In this document: positions 10,893 through 21,225 of the stretch, piece by piece
Position numbering within the stretch: position 1 is the stretch's first letter
Layout of the letters: each line of letters opens with the position of its first letter
DNA from: Halichoerus grypus
Taxonomy: Eukaryota; Chordata; Mammalia; Carnivora; Phocidae
Direction: 5' to 3'
Length of the DNA stretch: 64,000 nt
NCBI RefSeq assembly: GCF_964656455.1
Contig: NC_135723.1
Location: forward strand, 100,889,283 to 100,953,282
Position numbers and translations under genes: made by a program
The notes under the pieces: generated by a model
Told to the model about the DNA's origin: nothing
The model's database searches: none
Seen by the model: the letters and a program-made list of their open reading frames with translations, nothing else

Positions 10893-12416
10893 TTAAATGA
10901 AGAGGAGAATGGGGCAGTGCAATCCTTACTTTGAAATAGACCAATTCATTTCCTAATCACGGGGCCAACTGCCAAGCCGCAAGCTTTCAGGAAGACCAGG
11001 GTCTGCTCATCCAGCTGCCAGGGGCCAAGCGTGTGCAGGCGTGGAGGAGGGGGTGTGTTCCATGAATCCGATGAATCCCACCTTTCAGTCCGGTTGGGGA
11101 AAGTGAGGCAAAAACCACACCCAAACCCAAACACACCATACCATATGCATACTCCCAACTCCATATGGGAGTTAAATGCGTGGAACACTAGAGCAGGAGA
11201 TGCTCGGAGAAGGGGTGGGAAAGCCCAGTAGAGACACCAGAAAAGAGCTGGGCCTGCAATTTGGAAAACAAAACAAATCTGCCCCCCAATTAAGGCGACC
11301 TTCCGAAGGGCCCAGACAAGACTGGGCTGTGGCAACAGTACCCAGAGCAGACAGGTTTCCCCCGTTTTGTTCTTCTGAGAGGCTTTCCCTCCTTCTTCTG
11401 CTTCTTAAGGACTTTGTTTAGGATCACTGTCAGCCTCTGAGAGTGAACAATGCCTTTGATTCTCCTGGGGTAGCAGCCAGGATGAGTGAATAGGCACAGT
11501 GAGTGAACAGAAACGGCTCCTGGCAGCCACACAGGACACCAGGCAAGCGGCTCCAGACACCAGGGAGCCATGAGCTGGTGACTTTACAGGGCCAGGCCGT
11601 ACTGGCATGAGCTACGTCTACAGAGATGGGGGAGGAGGAGGCACACGGGCGCCCCTGGAAGAAAGTGAGCAGACGTTTGCAGAACGACAGCAGTGTGGTG
11701 TGGAAAGCGGAGGCCTGGATTTCAGAAGCCTCAAGTTCTAGGCCTAGTTTTGCCACTAAGCAGCCATGGGCCCTTAGGCAAATCAAGCCCTTGCGTTGGT
11801 AAAAAAAAAATAAACCAGGTAGACCAGATGGCTGTTTGGGGTGCACATGCTCCCCCTCCCCCCTGCCCTTGGGCAGCACATGCATACGGTCTGAAATAAC
11901 AAGGATAAAATTCATTCTGTTCCTGTTCTTAAACGTCCTTGCTGACCATTGTCTCATGAGAAGAGCAAATATTCAATTTACGCTGGATGGGAGGCTTACT
12001 TAGATGCAGTTTTAAAAACAACTAATGACTCGTTACAGAGATGAGGGGACTTACGACTTTTGTTCCTAACTTTGAAGAGATGGTGACGAGGGTCATGGGG
12101 TGGGGGGGATGGTGGCACAGGCAGGGAGAGGCAGGAGTCCCTGCTGCTCAGGAATTGTGCCACAAAGAGGGGCACTTAAAGGGTCAGAAAGCCTGGTAAT
12201 ATGAGCAGCACAACCGATGTGTGCACACGCTGGGTCTGGCGTGGTTCGAGAAAAAGCCCGTCTGCCACTCGCTTTGCTTAGGATGGCTTTTCTCCACAAG
12301 TAAATTTACTGCTTCAATTTTTAACCTTTTGCCTCTTGGCTTTCCCTCTGGCCTGGTTATCCTCTGCTCCTCCTGGCACTGCCCTCCACGATCCCCTTCA
12401 TTTTTGCCCTGAATTA
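10893..12416. other. Intronic sequence, nothing recognised
   Basis: No recognisable repeat or exon is visible. A short (A)10 run lies at about 11801. Open frames of 129 and 175 codons on the minus strand have no family resemblance or splice context. Confidence 0.5.
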
Positions 12417-12496
12417 CCTGAGGTGGGACCTACCCGAGGTGAGACCTACCTGAGGTAGGAACTAACCGAGATGAGACCTACCCGAGAGGGGAACTC
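12417..12496 (+). repeat. 16-bp minisatellite, 5 units
   Basis: Units start at 12417, 12433, 12449, 12465 and 12481. The consensus is CCTGAGGTGGGACCTA. Units differ at two to five positions, so this is an older array than the 76-bp one nearby. Confidence 0.9.
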
Positions 12497-13652
12497 AGAA
12501 GGACAAGAAATCCCTTCCCATCTCTTCTCCCTGGGTTTCCCCCTTGAGGAGCCTGGGGGAGCTCGGGGGATACCAAAGGCAGTGGAGGCTCTGTGTCTAA
12601 AGGAATAAGAAGCTTCACTATCAGGAAATGTGGGTCAAAACCTGAGACCCTCTTGAATCCTAGGCCTTGAGATCTGAACCCTGATGGTAGGTTTCCAGGT
12701 TCTTCTTCTCTAGGAACCAATCACGTCTTATGGCAGCTGGACTTTCTGGGGCATGAACTCTACTTGTGGGGTAAAACTAGACTTCTCTGGCCTCAGTGGG
12801 CTGGGGTTGCAATGGGTGCAAACATAAGCAGTCATTCTTACTTGCTCATGAGGAGGGTTTGGCCGACCGTCCCTGGTACATGTATGGTCTGGGTTTGCCC
12901 CAGTCCAGTGATCTGCTCTGAGGTTCTGTGTAGAATATTCCTGAAGAGTCCCCAAATGTTTTTCATTGCACTTTGGACAACTTTCTGCCTTCATTTCACA
13001 TGGGAAGGTTTTGCTCAAAACCCTTGGTCTGGGCAGTCCCTGAGCTCCATCTTCACTGAGTTAGCCCAACACACTGGACACACTGGACACAGTGTCTGGG
13101 CCACAAGTTGAGAATATGTTTTATAATCTTTAATAGTTGAAACTATTCAAAATATGTTGGAGCCTGTCTAGAGTCATTTTGGAATCAAAGCATTATGGTA
13201 ATTCAGTGGGTGAAAAATTCTTTCTATTAAAAAAACACAAAAATTCTTTTAGGACATTTTCTAAGGTTCTTATTCTCCTAGAAGGCATCCAGGAAAAACT
13301 AGTTTTACAGGGCTTTGACTACCCCATAGCATTCTGGACCTAGTTGTTAGGTAGCAGGCTCATATTGATATTTGCATAGGTAAACTGGAAAAGAAAACAA
13401 AACCAAGACAGGGATAGAGAAGGAAATGGGAATTTGGCAGGGGTTGACTCTAGATCAGTCCCTACAGGGTGGTCCCAGCCTCTGGTGTCTGCCCCGGCCT
13501 TTAGAGGAGCTGTGCCCTCTTCATGCTCATCCGGAGGTCTGAGTTCTGCTTTATGGATCCAAAATGCAACCCTAGATACTTCACAAAAGTATATGTGCCT
13601 TTTGATATTGAAGCTAAAAGGCAATCCTTGAGGAAAGGAGAGAAAAAAAAAA
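12497..13652. other. Intronic sequence, nothing recognised
   Basis: Mostly unique. A CACTGGACA motif is repeated at 13068-13090, next to a small palindrome (GACACAGTGTC). Confidence 0.5.
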
Positions 13653-13744
13653 AAGCCCTCCATCGCTTTGTAAGAGGGAGAGACTCTAGAACAATCCTAA
13701 GCCCTCAGTTCCTTTGTAAGAGGGAGAGATTCTAAAACAATCCA
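13653..13744 (+). repeat. 46-bp tandem duplication
   Basis: AAGCCCTC... and CTTTGTAAGAGGGAGAGA recur at exactly 46-bp spacing (13655/13701 and 13666/13712). The two copies differ at about seven positions. Confidence 0.88.
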
Positions 13745-13944
13745 TTTCAAAACAGATTCTGACAAGCAACTTGCTAAGGATTTGCCAATGAGGGGAAAAC
13801 AGTGATGCTGGTCCCTTCTGATGACGATCTTTGTGGAATCACAGAAGCAACAGGTGTTAATTGATACTCTGTAGATTAATTCAGCTGAATGAGAAGAGTC
13901 CCCACCTAAAGAATCATAGGGGGAATCGGCGGCGAGTGACCTCA

Positions 13945-14062
13945 GCAGATAAACATCCCATGGCCTCATTTTACAGTGGAGAAAGTGCAGGCCCTGAAAG
14001 TGAAGTGTCAGGTCCAGGGGCAACAGCTGGGTCAGAAGCGGGGCCACGCACAGCAATGACGT
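13945..14062 (-). mobile_element. MIR SINE fragment, reverse orientation
   Basis: GGCCTCATTTTACAGTGGAG, AAAGTGCAGGCCCTGAAAGT and CAACAGCTGGGTCAGAAGC match the reverse complement of the MIR core. Edges are approximate. Confidence 0.65.
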
Positions 14063-14331
14063 GACTCTTTAGACCCCCGGTCTGGTGTTAGAGAGGTTTC
14101 AGACACCGGTTTCACAACCGTGGAGGGTCAGGGAGCACACCATCTGTGTAGGTGAGAGAAAAGAGCACGTGTTCACACAGGAGGCCGGCAGGTGCTTGGA
14201 GTCAGAGGTGGGAGGGTGGGACGCAAAGGATACCCCTGTGGTCCACACTGCTGCACTCAGGCTCTCTCTGGCCTGCCCCAGGCTCCTCCTCCCATGTCCG
14301 CCAGCCACCCCCAGAGCTCCTGCAGCCTGCA

Positions 14332-14357
14332 CGGTGGGGGTGGGGGTGGGGGGATGG
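14332..14357 (+). repeat. G-rich tract, quadruplex-prone
   Basis: GGTGGGGGTGGGGGTGGGGG followed by GATGG contains three runs of five or six G with single-base loops. It lies 490 bp before the 76-bp array. Confidence 0.6.
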
Positions 14358-14422
14358 AGCAGGTAGTGGGAAGCCATGACCAGGACATACTGGATTTGGG
14401 AAGAGGAAATGAGGTGACTCTA

Positions 14423-14532
14423 GGTTCCTTCCTGGGTCAATATGGTGACCACCATCTCCTGAGAGAACATAAGGGAAGGTTCCTTCCTGGGTCAGTATGG
14501 CAACTGCCATCTCCTGAGAGAACATAAGGGAA
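14423..14532 (+). repeat. 55-bp tandem duplication
   Basis: GGTTCCTTCCTGGGTCA opens copies at 14423 and 14478. Both end with CTGAGAGAACATAAGGGAA. They differ at about five of 55 positions, mostly in the middle. Confidence 0.92.
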
Positions 14533-14826
14533 GGACACTAATTCAGTAAGAGACCCATGGGCTTTCAGACTCCATCAGGTGCCCAGTGGGCAGGGGAAAG
14601 GTTATCTGGCATTGGCCACAGCGGGGACTGGAAGATTTCTGGGCAGGAGCCCCCTCCTCAGCGCACTGCCCTGCTCGGATGTGCTCCCAGGTCAGGACTA
14701 GCTTTCTATGCACGTTCAGACAAGTCTTTCTAACCTCCATTTCTCCGAGATGCCTGCTTATAACAGTGTCGTTCCGGCAAACTATTCTGCAAAGCCAGCC
14801 TGTCTAGCACATGCAGGTATCACTGG

Positions 14827-15738
14827 GATATAAGATGGCGGATCTGGTTGGTGGGCACACTGGGAATGAACTCTGCTGATATGTGACCACAGGGAAGGCC
14901 AGGATATAAGATGGCGGATCTGGTTGGAGGGCACACTGGGAATGAACTCTGCTGATATGTGACCACAGGGAAGGCCAGGATATAAGATGGCGGATCTGAT
15001 TGGAGGGCACACTGGGAATGAACTCTGCTGATATGTGACCACAGGGAAGGCCAGGATATAAGATGGCGGATCTGGTTGGAGGGCACACTGGGAATGAACT
15101 CTGCTGATATGTGACCACAGGGAAGGCCAGGATATAAGATGGCGGATCTGGTTGGAGGGCACACTGGGAATGAACTCTGCTGATATGTGACCACAGGGAA
15201 GGCCAGGATATAAGATGGCGGATCTGATTGGAGGGCACACTGGGAATGAACTCTGCTGATATGTGACCACAGGGAAGGCCAGGATATAAGATGGCGGATC
15301 TGGTTGGAGGGCACACTGGGAATGAACTCTGCTGATATGTGACCACAGGGAAGGCCAGGATATAAGATGGCGGATCTGATTGGAGGGCACACTGGGAATG
15401 AACTCTGCTGATATGTGACCACAGGGAAGGCCAGGATATAAGATGGCGGATCTGGTTGGAGGGCACACTGGGAATGAACTCTGCTGATATGTAACCACAG
15501 GGAAGGCCAGGATATAAGATGGCGGATCTGGTTGGAGGGCACACTGGGAATGAACTCTGCTGATATGTGACCACAGGGAAGGTCAGGATATAAGATGGCG
15601 GATCTGGTTGGAGGGCACACTGGGAATGAACTCTGCTGATATGTGACCACAGGGAAGGCCAGGATATAAGATGGCGGATCTGGTTGGAGGGCACACTGGG
15701 AATGAACTCTGCTGATATGTGACCACAGGGAAGGTCAA
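14827..15738 (+). repeat. 76-bp minisatellite, 12 near-identical units, each with TATAA and a YY1-like site
   Basis: Units begin GATATAAGATGGCGGATCTG at 14827 and every 76 bp to 15663, giving exactly 12 units and 912 bp. I count eight substitutions from consensus: unit 1 position 26 (A>T); units 3, 6 and 8 position 21 (G>A); unit 9 position 59 (G>A); units 10 and 12 position 73 (C>T); unit 12 position 76 (G>A). Each unit holds TATAA (unit positions 3-7) overlapping AAGATGGCGG (6-15), one base short of the YY1 core AAGATGGCGGC. The CpG in that motif is the only CpG in the unit and is present in all 12. On the minus (PRKAG2 sense) strand the unit has no stop in any frame. That leaves long open frames (318, 276 and 238 codons) which are by-products of the repeat. 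I know no named satellite with this unit. Confidence 0.97.
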
Positions 15739-17994
15739 GACCCCCAGGCTCCAAAAGCATGCCTCTTGGCGAGAGGTCTCCACTGGGAGAGCTTCTGCCT
15801 GAAATACCCCCATTCTGACCGGGCCTGCCCCCCGTGCCGGGAACATGGACGTGCCATTGTTCCCCGTGCTCCGTCTCCAGCCCCTCTTAGAATTCCTCGT
15901 CATCTACCATCTGCTTATTAGTCTAGCTACTGGGGAAAGTCCCCAGAAACTGGGAAGGGATTCTGTGAGTGTGTTTGGGTCCCAGGACCCTTGTATAGTC
16001 CGCTGAAATTGATAAATGAAGCACAGATACACAAATTATTCTCTTTCCGAAATAACCACATGGCAGTCTAACTCCCCAAAGGCCAGGTTTTAAGAATTTG
16101 AATTCCAAGGGGTCTCAAAACATTATCATAGTTCCTTTTCCGAAAAGGCGGCTGGACTCCCACCGTTTCTGCTTCTAGCAGTAGCGGTGTCCCCTCTGAG
16201 GGACCCTCATGGAGGCTAAAGATGTGATGGAAAATCAGTGTTGAGAACCAAACCGGAACAAGCCAGTGAGCGCACCTCACCAGGACGCTGGCACACTGAG
16301 GTTCCCAAGCGGACTTCTAAAATCAGAAACCGGACCTTGAGTTCTTCCTACACTTTCCATAATTTGGGCTATTTGAATCTAATCAGTACGCCTGAGGAGA
16401 GCTCCTCCCTGCCACAGACCGCAGGCCCCGGCTGCCAGTGACGGGGACCCTGCGGCTCTGCTTGATGCCCCACTCTGGAGTTTCCTGGGTTCTTTAACCT
16501 TACCCTGGGGGGGCACTCCCGATCCCCCCTGCCTCTATGCTCTGGGCTCAATCCCAGTGGCAAGGGGATGTGGGTGATCTAGAAGGTGCTCGGAGCCACC
16601 GTCCCTTCCCTGAGATAAGTCTTGGGTGATTTCCAGATGGGCAAGACACATTATCCTAGCAGGCATGATGGTCTGTGGGCTCCGGGAGCACAGTTTCCAA
16701 ACCTCTACTCTGGAAGCCATGTTTAGCAAAGCAGGAGGAGGGGGAGGTAGAGGCTGGGAGCTGGGGAGATGGTCTGTGGGTGAGCGGTTCCGGCCTGGCT
16801 CTCGCCCTCCCGCCGGGGCTCCGGGCAGGCCAGGTGGTGGCTGGCAGCCAGCTGGGGGCATTCCCTTCCAGGGGTGCTGGCTGTAGCCGGCTGCCATGGG
16901 ACTCCGACCAGGGCTCTCCTGTGGCCTGTTGACTCAACACATCACCTGACACCACACGCCAGGACCTCTGGGTGTGAGGTGCCAGGGAGACTGGACGGGT
17001 GTGTGCGAGGCCAGGGAGGCCTCGGGCTGGGCCGGCGTCCAGGTCGCCTCTGCCACCAGCGCTGGTTTCTGTGGTGCTGGTCTGGGCTCTCCACTCTCCT
17101 CATTCACCGCGCGAATAAAGGGACTGTGGGCCTGCTCCCGGGGAATTAATGGGTAGATTCCCTGTGAAGGAGGAAGAGGGGAGGAAGGAAAGCTGCAGAC
17201 AGAAGGGAATCAGGCAGCTCATGCTGAAAACACATGTCCTGGCTGTGTCCTTTCAAAGGCAATCCAGAACCTTATGCCCAGGATCTGCCTCGGCCCTCGA
17301 CAAACACCACAACAATCCAACAATCCCACAGCAGTTCTGGGAGTTGAGGGTCAAAGATGACAGCATCAGACCTGAATTTTTCCTTGTGCTTTTAGTAGAG
17401 CAGTAATGAGTCAACCGGAGGGGACTGGCAAAGGCGCTGTCCTCCTGGGGAGCCCAGAATTCCTCACCTTCCAGTGTCTGACTTACATTAACCACCACTG
17501 TCCAAGCTCGTTTTATGGGTAGAAGAAGCCAGCCTCCTATTTGTATGACGTTCAGGTTTGGAAGGTCCCTTGACCTCTTCCAAATACCTCATCTACTCCA
17601 TCAATCTCTCTGGTGACCAAGCCTCCCCTTTCTCCATGTTATTTTTACCTAAAGGACTGCATGCCTGGTTCACGGCGTCTGGCCCGGATACTGTTACCCT
17701 ACAAACGACAGCAAGGAGGTGCGGTCCCCAGGAAGGTGAGTGAGGGGAGGAAGGACAGGGGCTGGAGCTCTGGATTCAGTTGTACCCAGTTAGCACACTC
17801 TGCCTCCACCTCATTTTCTCTCTGGTGCTCCCCTCCCTGGGTTTCTAGAATTGGGGCAGGAGAAATGATATCAGAACGCTGTGCTTAGGGGAGCAGGTTT
17901 TTCCCATTTACCTTCTGATTCACTCCACAGCGTCAGCATCTATTGTTGGCTAAACTCATCTTTTGTAAAGCTGGTTTCTAGAGATCCCTGACTC
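15739..17994. other. Intronic sequence, nothing recognised
   Basis: Mainly unique. It is GC-rich at 16700-17100 with scattered CpG but no clear island. I see no repeat family or splice-flanked frame. Confidence 0.5.
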
Positions 17995-18039
17995 CTTCCT
18001 TCCTCCCTCCCTCCCTCCCTCCCTTCCTTCCTTCCTTCC
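17995..18039 (+). repeat. (CCTT/CCCT)n microsatellite
   Basis: TCCTTCCTCCCTCCCTCCC and then CTTCCTTCCTTCC abut the tail of the following SINE. It probably grew from that tail. Confidence 0.93.
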
Positions 18040-18227
18040 TTTAAATATTTTATTTATTTGACAGAGAGAGACACAGCGAGAGAGGGAACACAAGCAGGGG
18101 GAGTGGGAGAGGGAGAAGCAGGCTCCCTGCGGAGCAGGGAGCCGGATGCGGGGCTCGATCCCAGGACTCTGGGATCATGACCTGAGCCGAAGGCAGACGC
18201 TTAACGACTGAGCCACCCAGGCACCCC
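18040..18227 (-). mobile_element. CAN SINE, reverse orientation
   Basis: On minus it starts GGGGTGCCTGGGTGGCTCAG at 18227 and ends AAATAAAATATTTAAA. Its head abuts the tail of another SINE (18228-18475), so it inserted into that older tail. Confidence 0.92.
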
Positions 18228-18475
18228 GACTTCTTTCTTTCTTTCTTTCTCTTTCTTCCTCTCTCTCTCGTTCTTTCTTTCTTTCTTTCCTTCTTTCTCT
18301 TGAGCGTGCATGAGTGGGGGAGGGCCAGTGGGAGGGGGAGAGAGAGACTCTTAAGCAGGCTCCTCACCCATTGCTGAGGAGCCTGATGTGGGGCTCGATC
18401 TCCTGACCCTGAGATCATGACCTGAGCCAAAACCAAGAGTTGGATGCTTAACTGACTGAGCCACCCAGGCACCCC
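18228..18475 (-). mobile_element. CAN SINE, older subtype, with (TTTC)n tail
   Basis: The minus-strand head GGGGTGCCTGGGTGGCTCAG is followed by an ACTCTTGGTTTTGGCTCAGG segment and the inner TCCTCAGCAATGGGTGAGGA segment. These differ from the neighbouring SINE and mark another subfamily. The tail has expanded into a CTTT/CTCT array (18230-18300). Confidence 0.9.
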
Positions 18476-18719
18476 GAGATCACCGGTTTCTCGAGTTAAC
18501 TTATTCCTCCTTTTTATGCACCTTGCACATTCCAATATTACAAATTATAGTATGCTGTAGTTACTTCTTTACATATCCTGTCTCCTTCACTAAGCATGAT
18601 TGGGAGTGAGTTTCACTTACCATGGTGCCCCAGCCTGGTACCCAATCCCAGCATTTGCTCACAGTGCCTATGTGGCACACCTTAGTTCAACAGAATGCCC
18701 AACCAGCACAGTCCCTAAA

Positions 18720-19700
18720 AGAACAAACAAATGAGCTGGGTTTCATTAAAATTTAGAACTTAAGCTCTTGAAAACATACCGTTAGGAAAATGAGGAAAGA
18801 TAAGTGGCAGGGAGAAAATATCGGCAAAACATACATGTTAAAGGATTTGTATCCAGAATATATAAAGAACTCTCAAGACTCAATAATAAAAGAAAAAATG
18901 GTTCAATAAAGAAAGTGAACAGAAGATTAAAACAGATACTTCAGCCAAGAAGACATACAAATGACAAGCACGCTGAAAGGTGCTTATCAACTATTAGTCA
19001 TGAGGGGTACCCACTTTAAGACAGCAACGGATACCACCGCACACCTAGGAGACTAGCTAAAATTCTCTCTAAAACTGACGATACAAAGTGCTGGCAAGGA
19101 CATGGAGGAACAGGAACTCTCATATGTTCAGAATGGTGCAGCCAGTTTGGAAAACCATTGGACAATTTCTTACGAAGCTAAACATATACTTACAGTACAG
19201 CCCCACAAAGCCACTAGAAAAGGAAGTAAAAACTCACGTTCATACAAAACTGGAATGCAAATGTTTATACTGGATTTATTCATAGTTGCCCCAAGCTGGA
19301 AACAACCCACAAAGCCCTTCAACTCGTGAATTAATAGACAAGCTGGCGCATCCAAATGGAACATTCCACAGTAATAAAAAGGAAGGAACCGTTGAGATAT
19401 GCAGCATCATGGATGAATCTCAAATGCACTTTGCTAAATAAAAGAAGACTGTACACTAGATTTTACCATTTAAATAGAAATTATAGGGGAAAAAGCAAAA
19501 TTACAGGGAGCAGAAAATTATAGGTTATAAAAATTATAAAGGGGCATGAGCGAATTTTTTGGGTTCCATATCTCGATGGTGGTGGTGACTATACAATTAT
19601 ACATGTTTGTCAAAGCTCACAGAACTGAACACTGGAAAAGGTGAATTTTACTGTATGTAAACTATACGTCAGTAAACCTGACTGTAAAAAAAGAAAAAGC
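18720..19700 (+). mobile_element. L1M 3' portion (end of ORF2 plus 3' UTR)
   Basis: The ORF2-tail phrases run in order: GGATTTGTATCCAGAATATA, AAGAACTCTCAAGACTCAAT, AGAAGACATACAAATGACAA, GATACCACCGCACACCTAGG, CTGGCAAGGACATGGAGGAA, GGAATGCAAATGTTTATACT, ATCATGGATGAATCTCAAAT. The 3' UTR (GAACTGAACACTGGAAAAGG, CAGTAAACCTGACTGTAAA) and an A-rich end follow. Many stops and indels make it a dead 5'-truncated copy, antisense to PRKAG2. Confidence 0.92.
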
Positions 19701-19798
19701 TCTAATATGAGTTTGAGGGCGGCTATCTATGCAGCCTGGGCTAATGGGGGGACCAGGTATCATTTTCCCTGGGCCCTGAAGAAGGGATGGGTAGAGTA

Positions 19799-19926
19799 GG
19801 GCTATGACGCCGACCCGGATGGGGCCGTGATGCAGACCTGAGTAGGGCTGGGATGCAGACCTGGGCGGGGCTGGGATGCAGACTTGGGTAGGGCCATGAT
19901 GCATATATGGGTAGGGCTGGGATGCA
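19799..19926 (+). repeat. 23-bp minisatellite, 5.6 units
   Basis: Units start at 19799, 19822, 19845, 19868 and 19891, with a 13-bp partial at 19914. The consensus is GGGCTGGGATGCAGACCTGG plus GTA. The first unit is the most diverged. Confidence 0.92.
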
Positions 19927-19967
19927 TCCCGTGTCTGCATCCCAGCCCTACCCATATGTGCATCATG
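19895..19967. repeat. Inverted repeat: 32-bp arms, 9-nt loop
   Basis: The left arm 19895-19926 (the last 1.4 minisatellite units) is repeated in reverse complement at 19936-19967 with a single mismatch. The loop is TCCCGTGTC. In RNA it would form a long stable hairpin on either strand. Confidence 0.95.
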
Positions 19968-20469
19968 TAATGCAACATTACAGTTGAGGTGGGACCCTGG
20001 CATGTGACCCAAGAGCTGCTCAGTTACAAATAGCAGCTAGACCCCCCCCTCCCTCTGGCCAGAAGATTGTTTTGGGAAACAGTATGGAGTGACCATGGCT
20101 AAGCAGGGGGAAAGTGAGCTCTGGGCTCTGGGAGCCCCTGAGCTTGCTGGCCTGTGCCCTTCAGGCCCATTGGGAAGGGGAGCAGATGAGGAGAGTTCAA
20201 AGGACAGGCTGGAGGAAGGGAAGAAAGTCCCTGAAGAGTGTGCAGAGAGAAGCAGGCCGAGTGAGGCTCCAGCAGACAGGTCACCCAAGCTCACATTCAA
20301 GGCCGCTGGACAGACACAGCTGGGCGTTGCCCAGAGCAGCACTACAGAGTGCGTTCGATGCCTGCCTCCCCTCCCAGGCCCATCCCTCTCCCTGGGAGTC
20401 TTTGTCTGGCTCCCCAGGGAGGCCCCTGCAGGCCCAGGAGGTTTCTGCACAATTGCGTCACTGTGGGGG
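19968..20469. other. Intronic sequence, nothing recognised
   Basis: Unique, moderately GC-rich. Overlapping frames on both strands are not supported as coding. Confidence 0.5.
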
Positions 20470-20695
20470 GCTTTCCCCATTTTATTTAAAAATTTTTAAA
20501 GATTTTATTTATTTATCTGACACAGAGAGAGAGAGCACAAGCAGAGAAGCAGCAGAGGGAGAGGGAGAAGCAGGCTCTCCGCGGAGCAGGGAGCCCGATG
20601 TGGGGCTCGATCCCAGGACCCTTGGACCATGACCTGAGCCAAAGGCAGACGCTCAACCGACTGAGCCACCCAGGCGCCCCGCTTTCCCCATTTTA
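20470..20695 (-). mobile_element. CAN SINE with 15-bp target-site duplication
   Basis: GCTTTCCCCATTTTA is repeated exactly at 20470-20484 and 20681-20695. The body between reads, on minus, GGGGCGCCTGGGTGGCTCAG to AAATAAATAAAATCTTTAAA. Confidence 0.95.
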
Positions 20696-20839
20696 AAACA
20701 TCGTGGTAAAATAAGGGTTTTGCTTTGGTTTTTAAAAACTTATATGCCAAGTACAGGAATAGTCATGAATATCTGAGAATATCTTAGTAAACTTTCTGAG
20801 TAAGCTAATTTGTGGATCACAACATCTTCAAAATTTTTT

Positions 20840-21225
20840 TTAATCATAAAATGCAAAGAACATAAAATTTACCATCTTAACTATTTTTAAGTGAACAATT
20901 AAGGGGCATGAAGTACATTCACACTGTTGTGCACCCATCAGCACCCTCATGTCCAGAACTCTTCATCTTCCCAAACTGAAACTGTCCCCATGAAACACGC
21001 ATCCCCGTCCCCTCCCCCAGCCCCTGGCGCCCACCCCTCTACTTTCTGGGTCTGTGAATCTGACCACTCCAGGGTCCTCCTGAATGGGCATCACACAGGA
21101 TTTGTCCTTCTGTGACTGGCTTATTTCACTTGGCATAATGTCCTCAAGGTTCATCCATGTCCTAGCATATGTCAGGATTTATTCCTTTTTAAGGCTGAAT
21201 ACTATTCCATTGTATGGCCAGACAC
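20840..21225 (-). mobile_element. L1M 3' end, reverse orientation
   Basis: It shows the same phrase order as 2905-3320 (ATAAAATTTACCATCTTAAC, CATTCACACTGTTGTGCACC, CATCTTCCCAAACTGAAACT, GACTGGCTTATTTCACTTGG, AAGGCTGAATACTATTCCAT). It is interrupted at its end by a CAN SINE. Confidence 0.88.

Noticed and set aside
14827..15738. CRISPR-like array
   Set aside because: Units are contiguous and near-identical with no variable spacers, in a mammalian intron. It is a minisatellite.
14827..15738. CTCF site in the unit (GACCACAGGGAAGGCC)
   Set aside because: It resembles CCACNAGGGGGC only with a missing base and lacks the GGGGGC part. The YY1 match is far better.
14804..15760. Protein-coding gene (318 codons) on the minus strand
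   Set aside because: It is entirely the 76-bp tandem repeat read through. The same sequence is open in all three frames, which no real gene would need. It has no splice or start context.
18780..19330. Genes from frames with reverse-transcriptase-tail-like peptides
   Set aside because: These are fragments of a truncated L1 ORF2 with stops and frameshifts.
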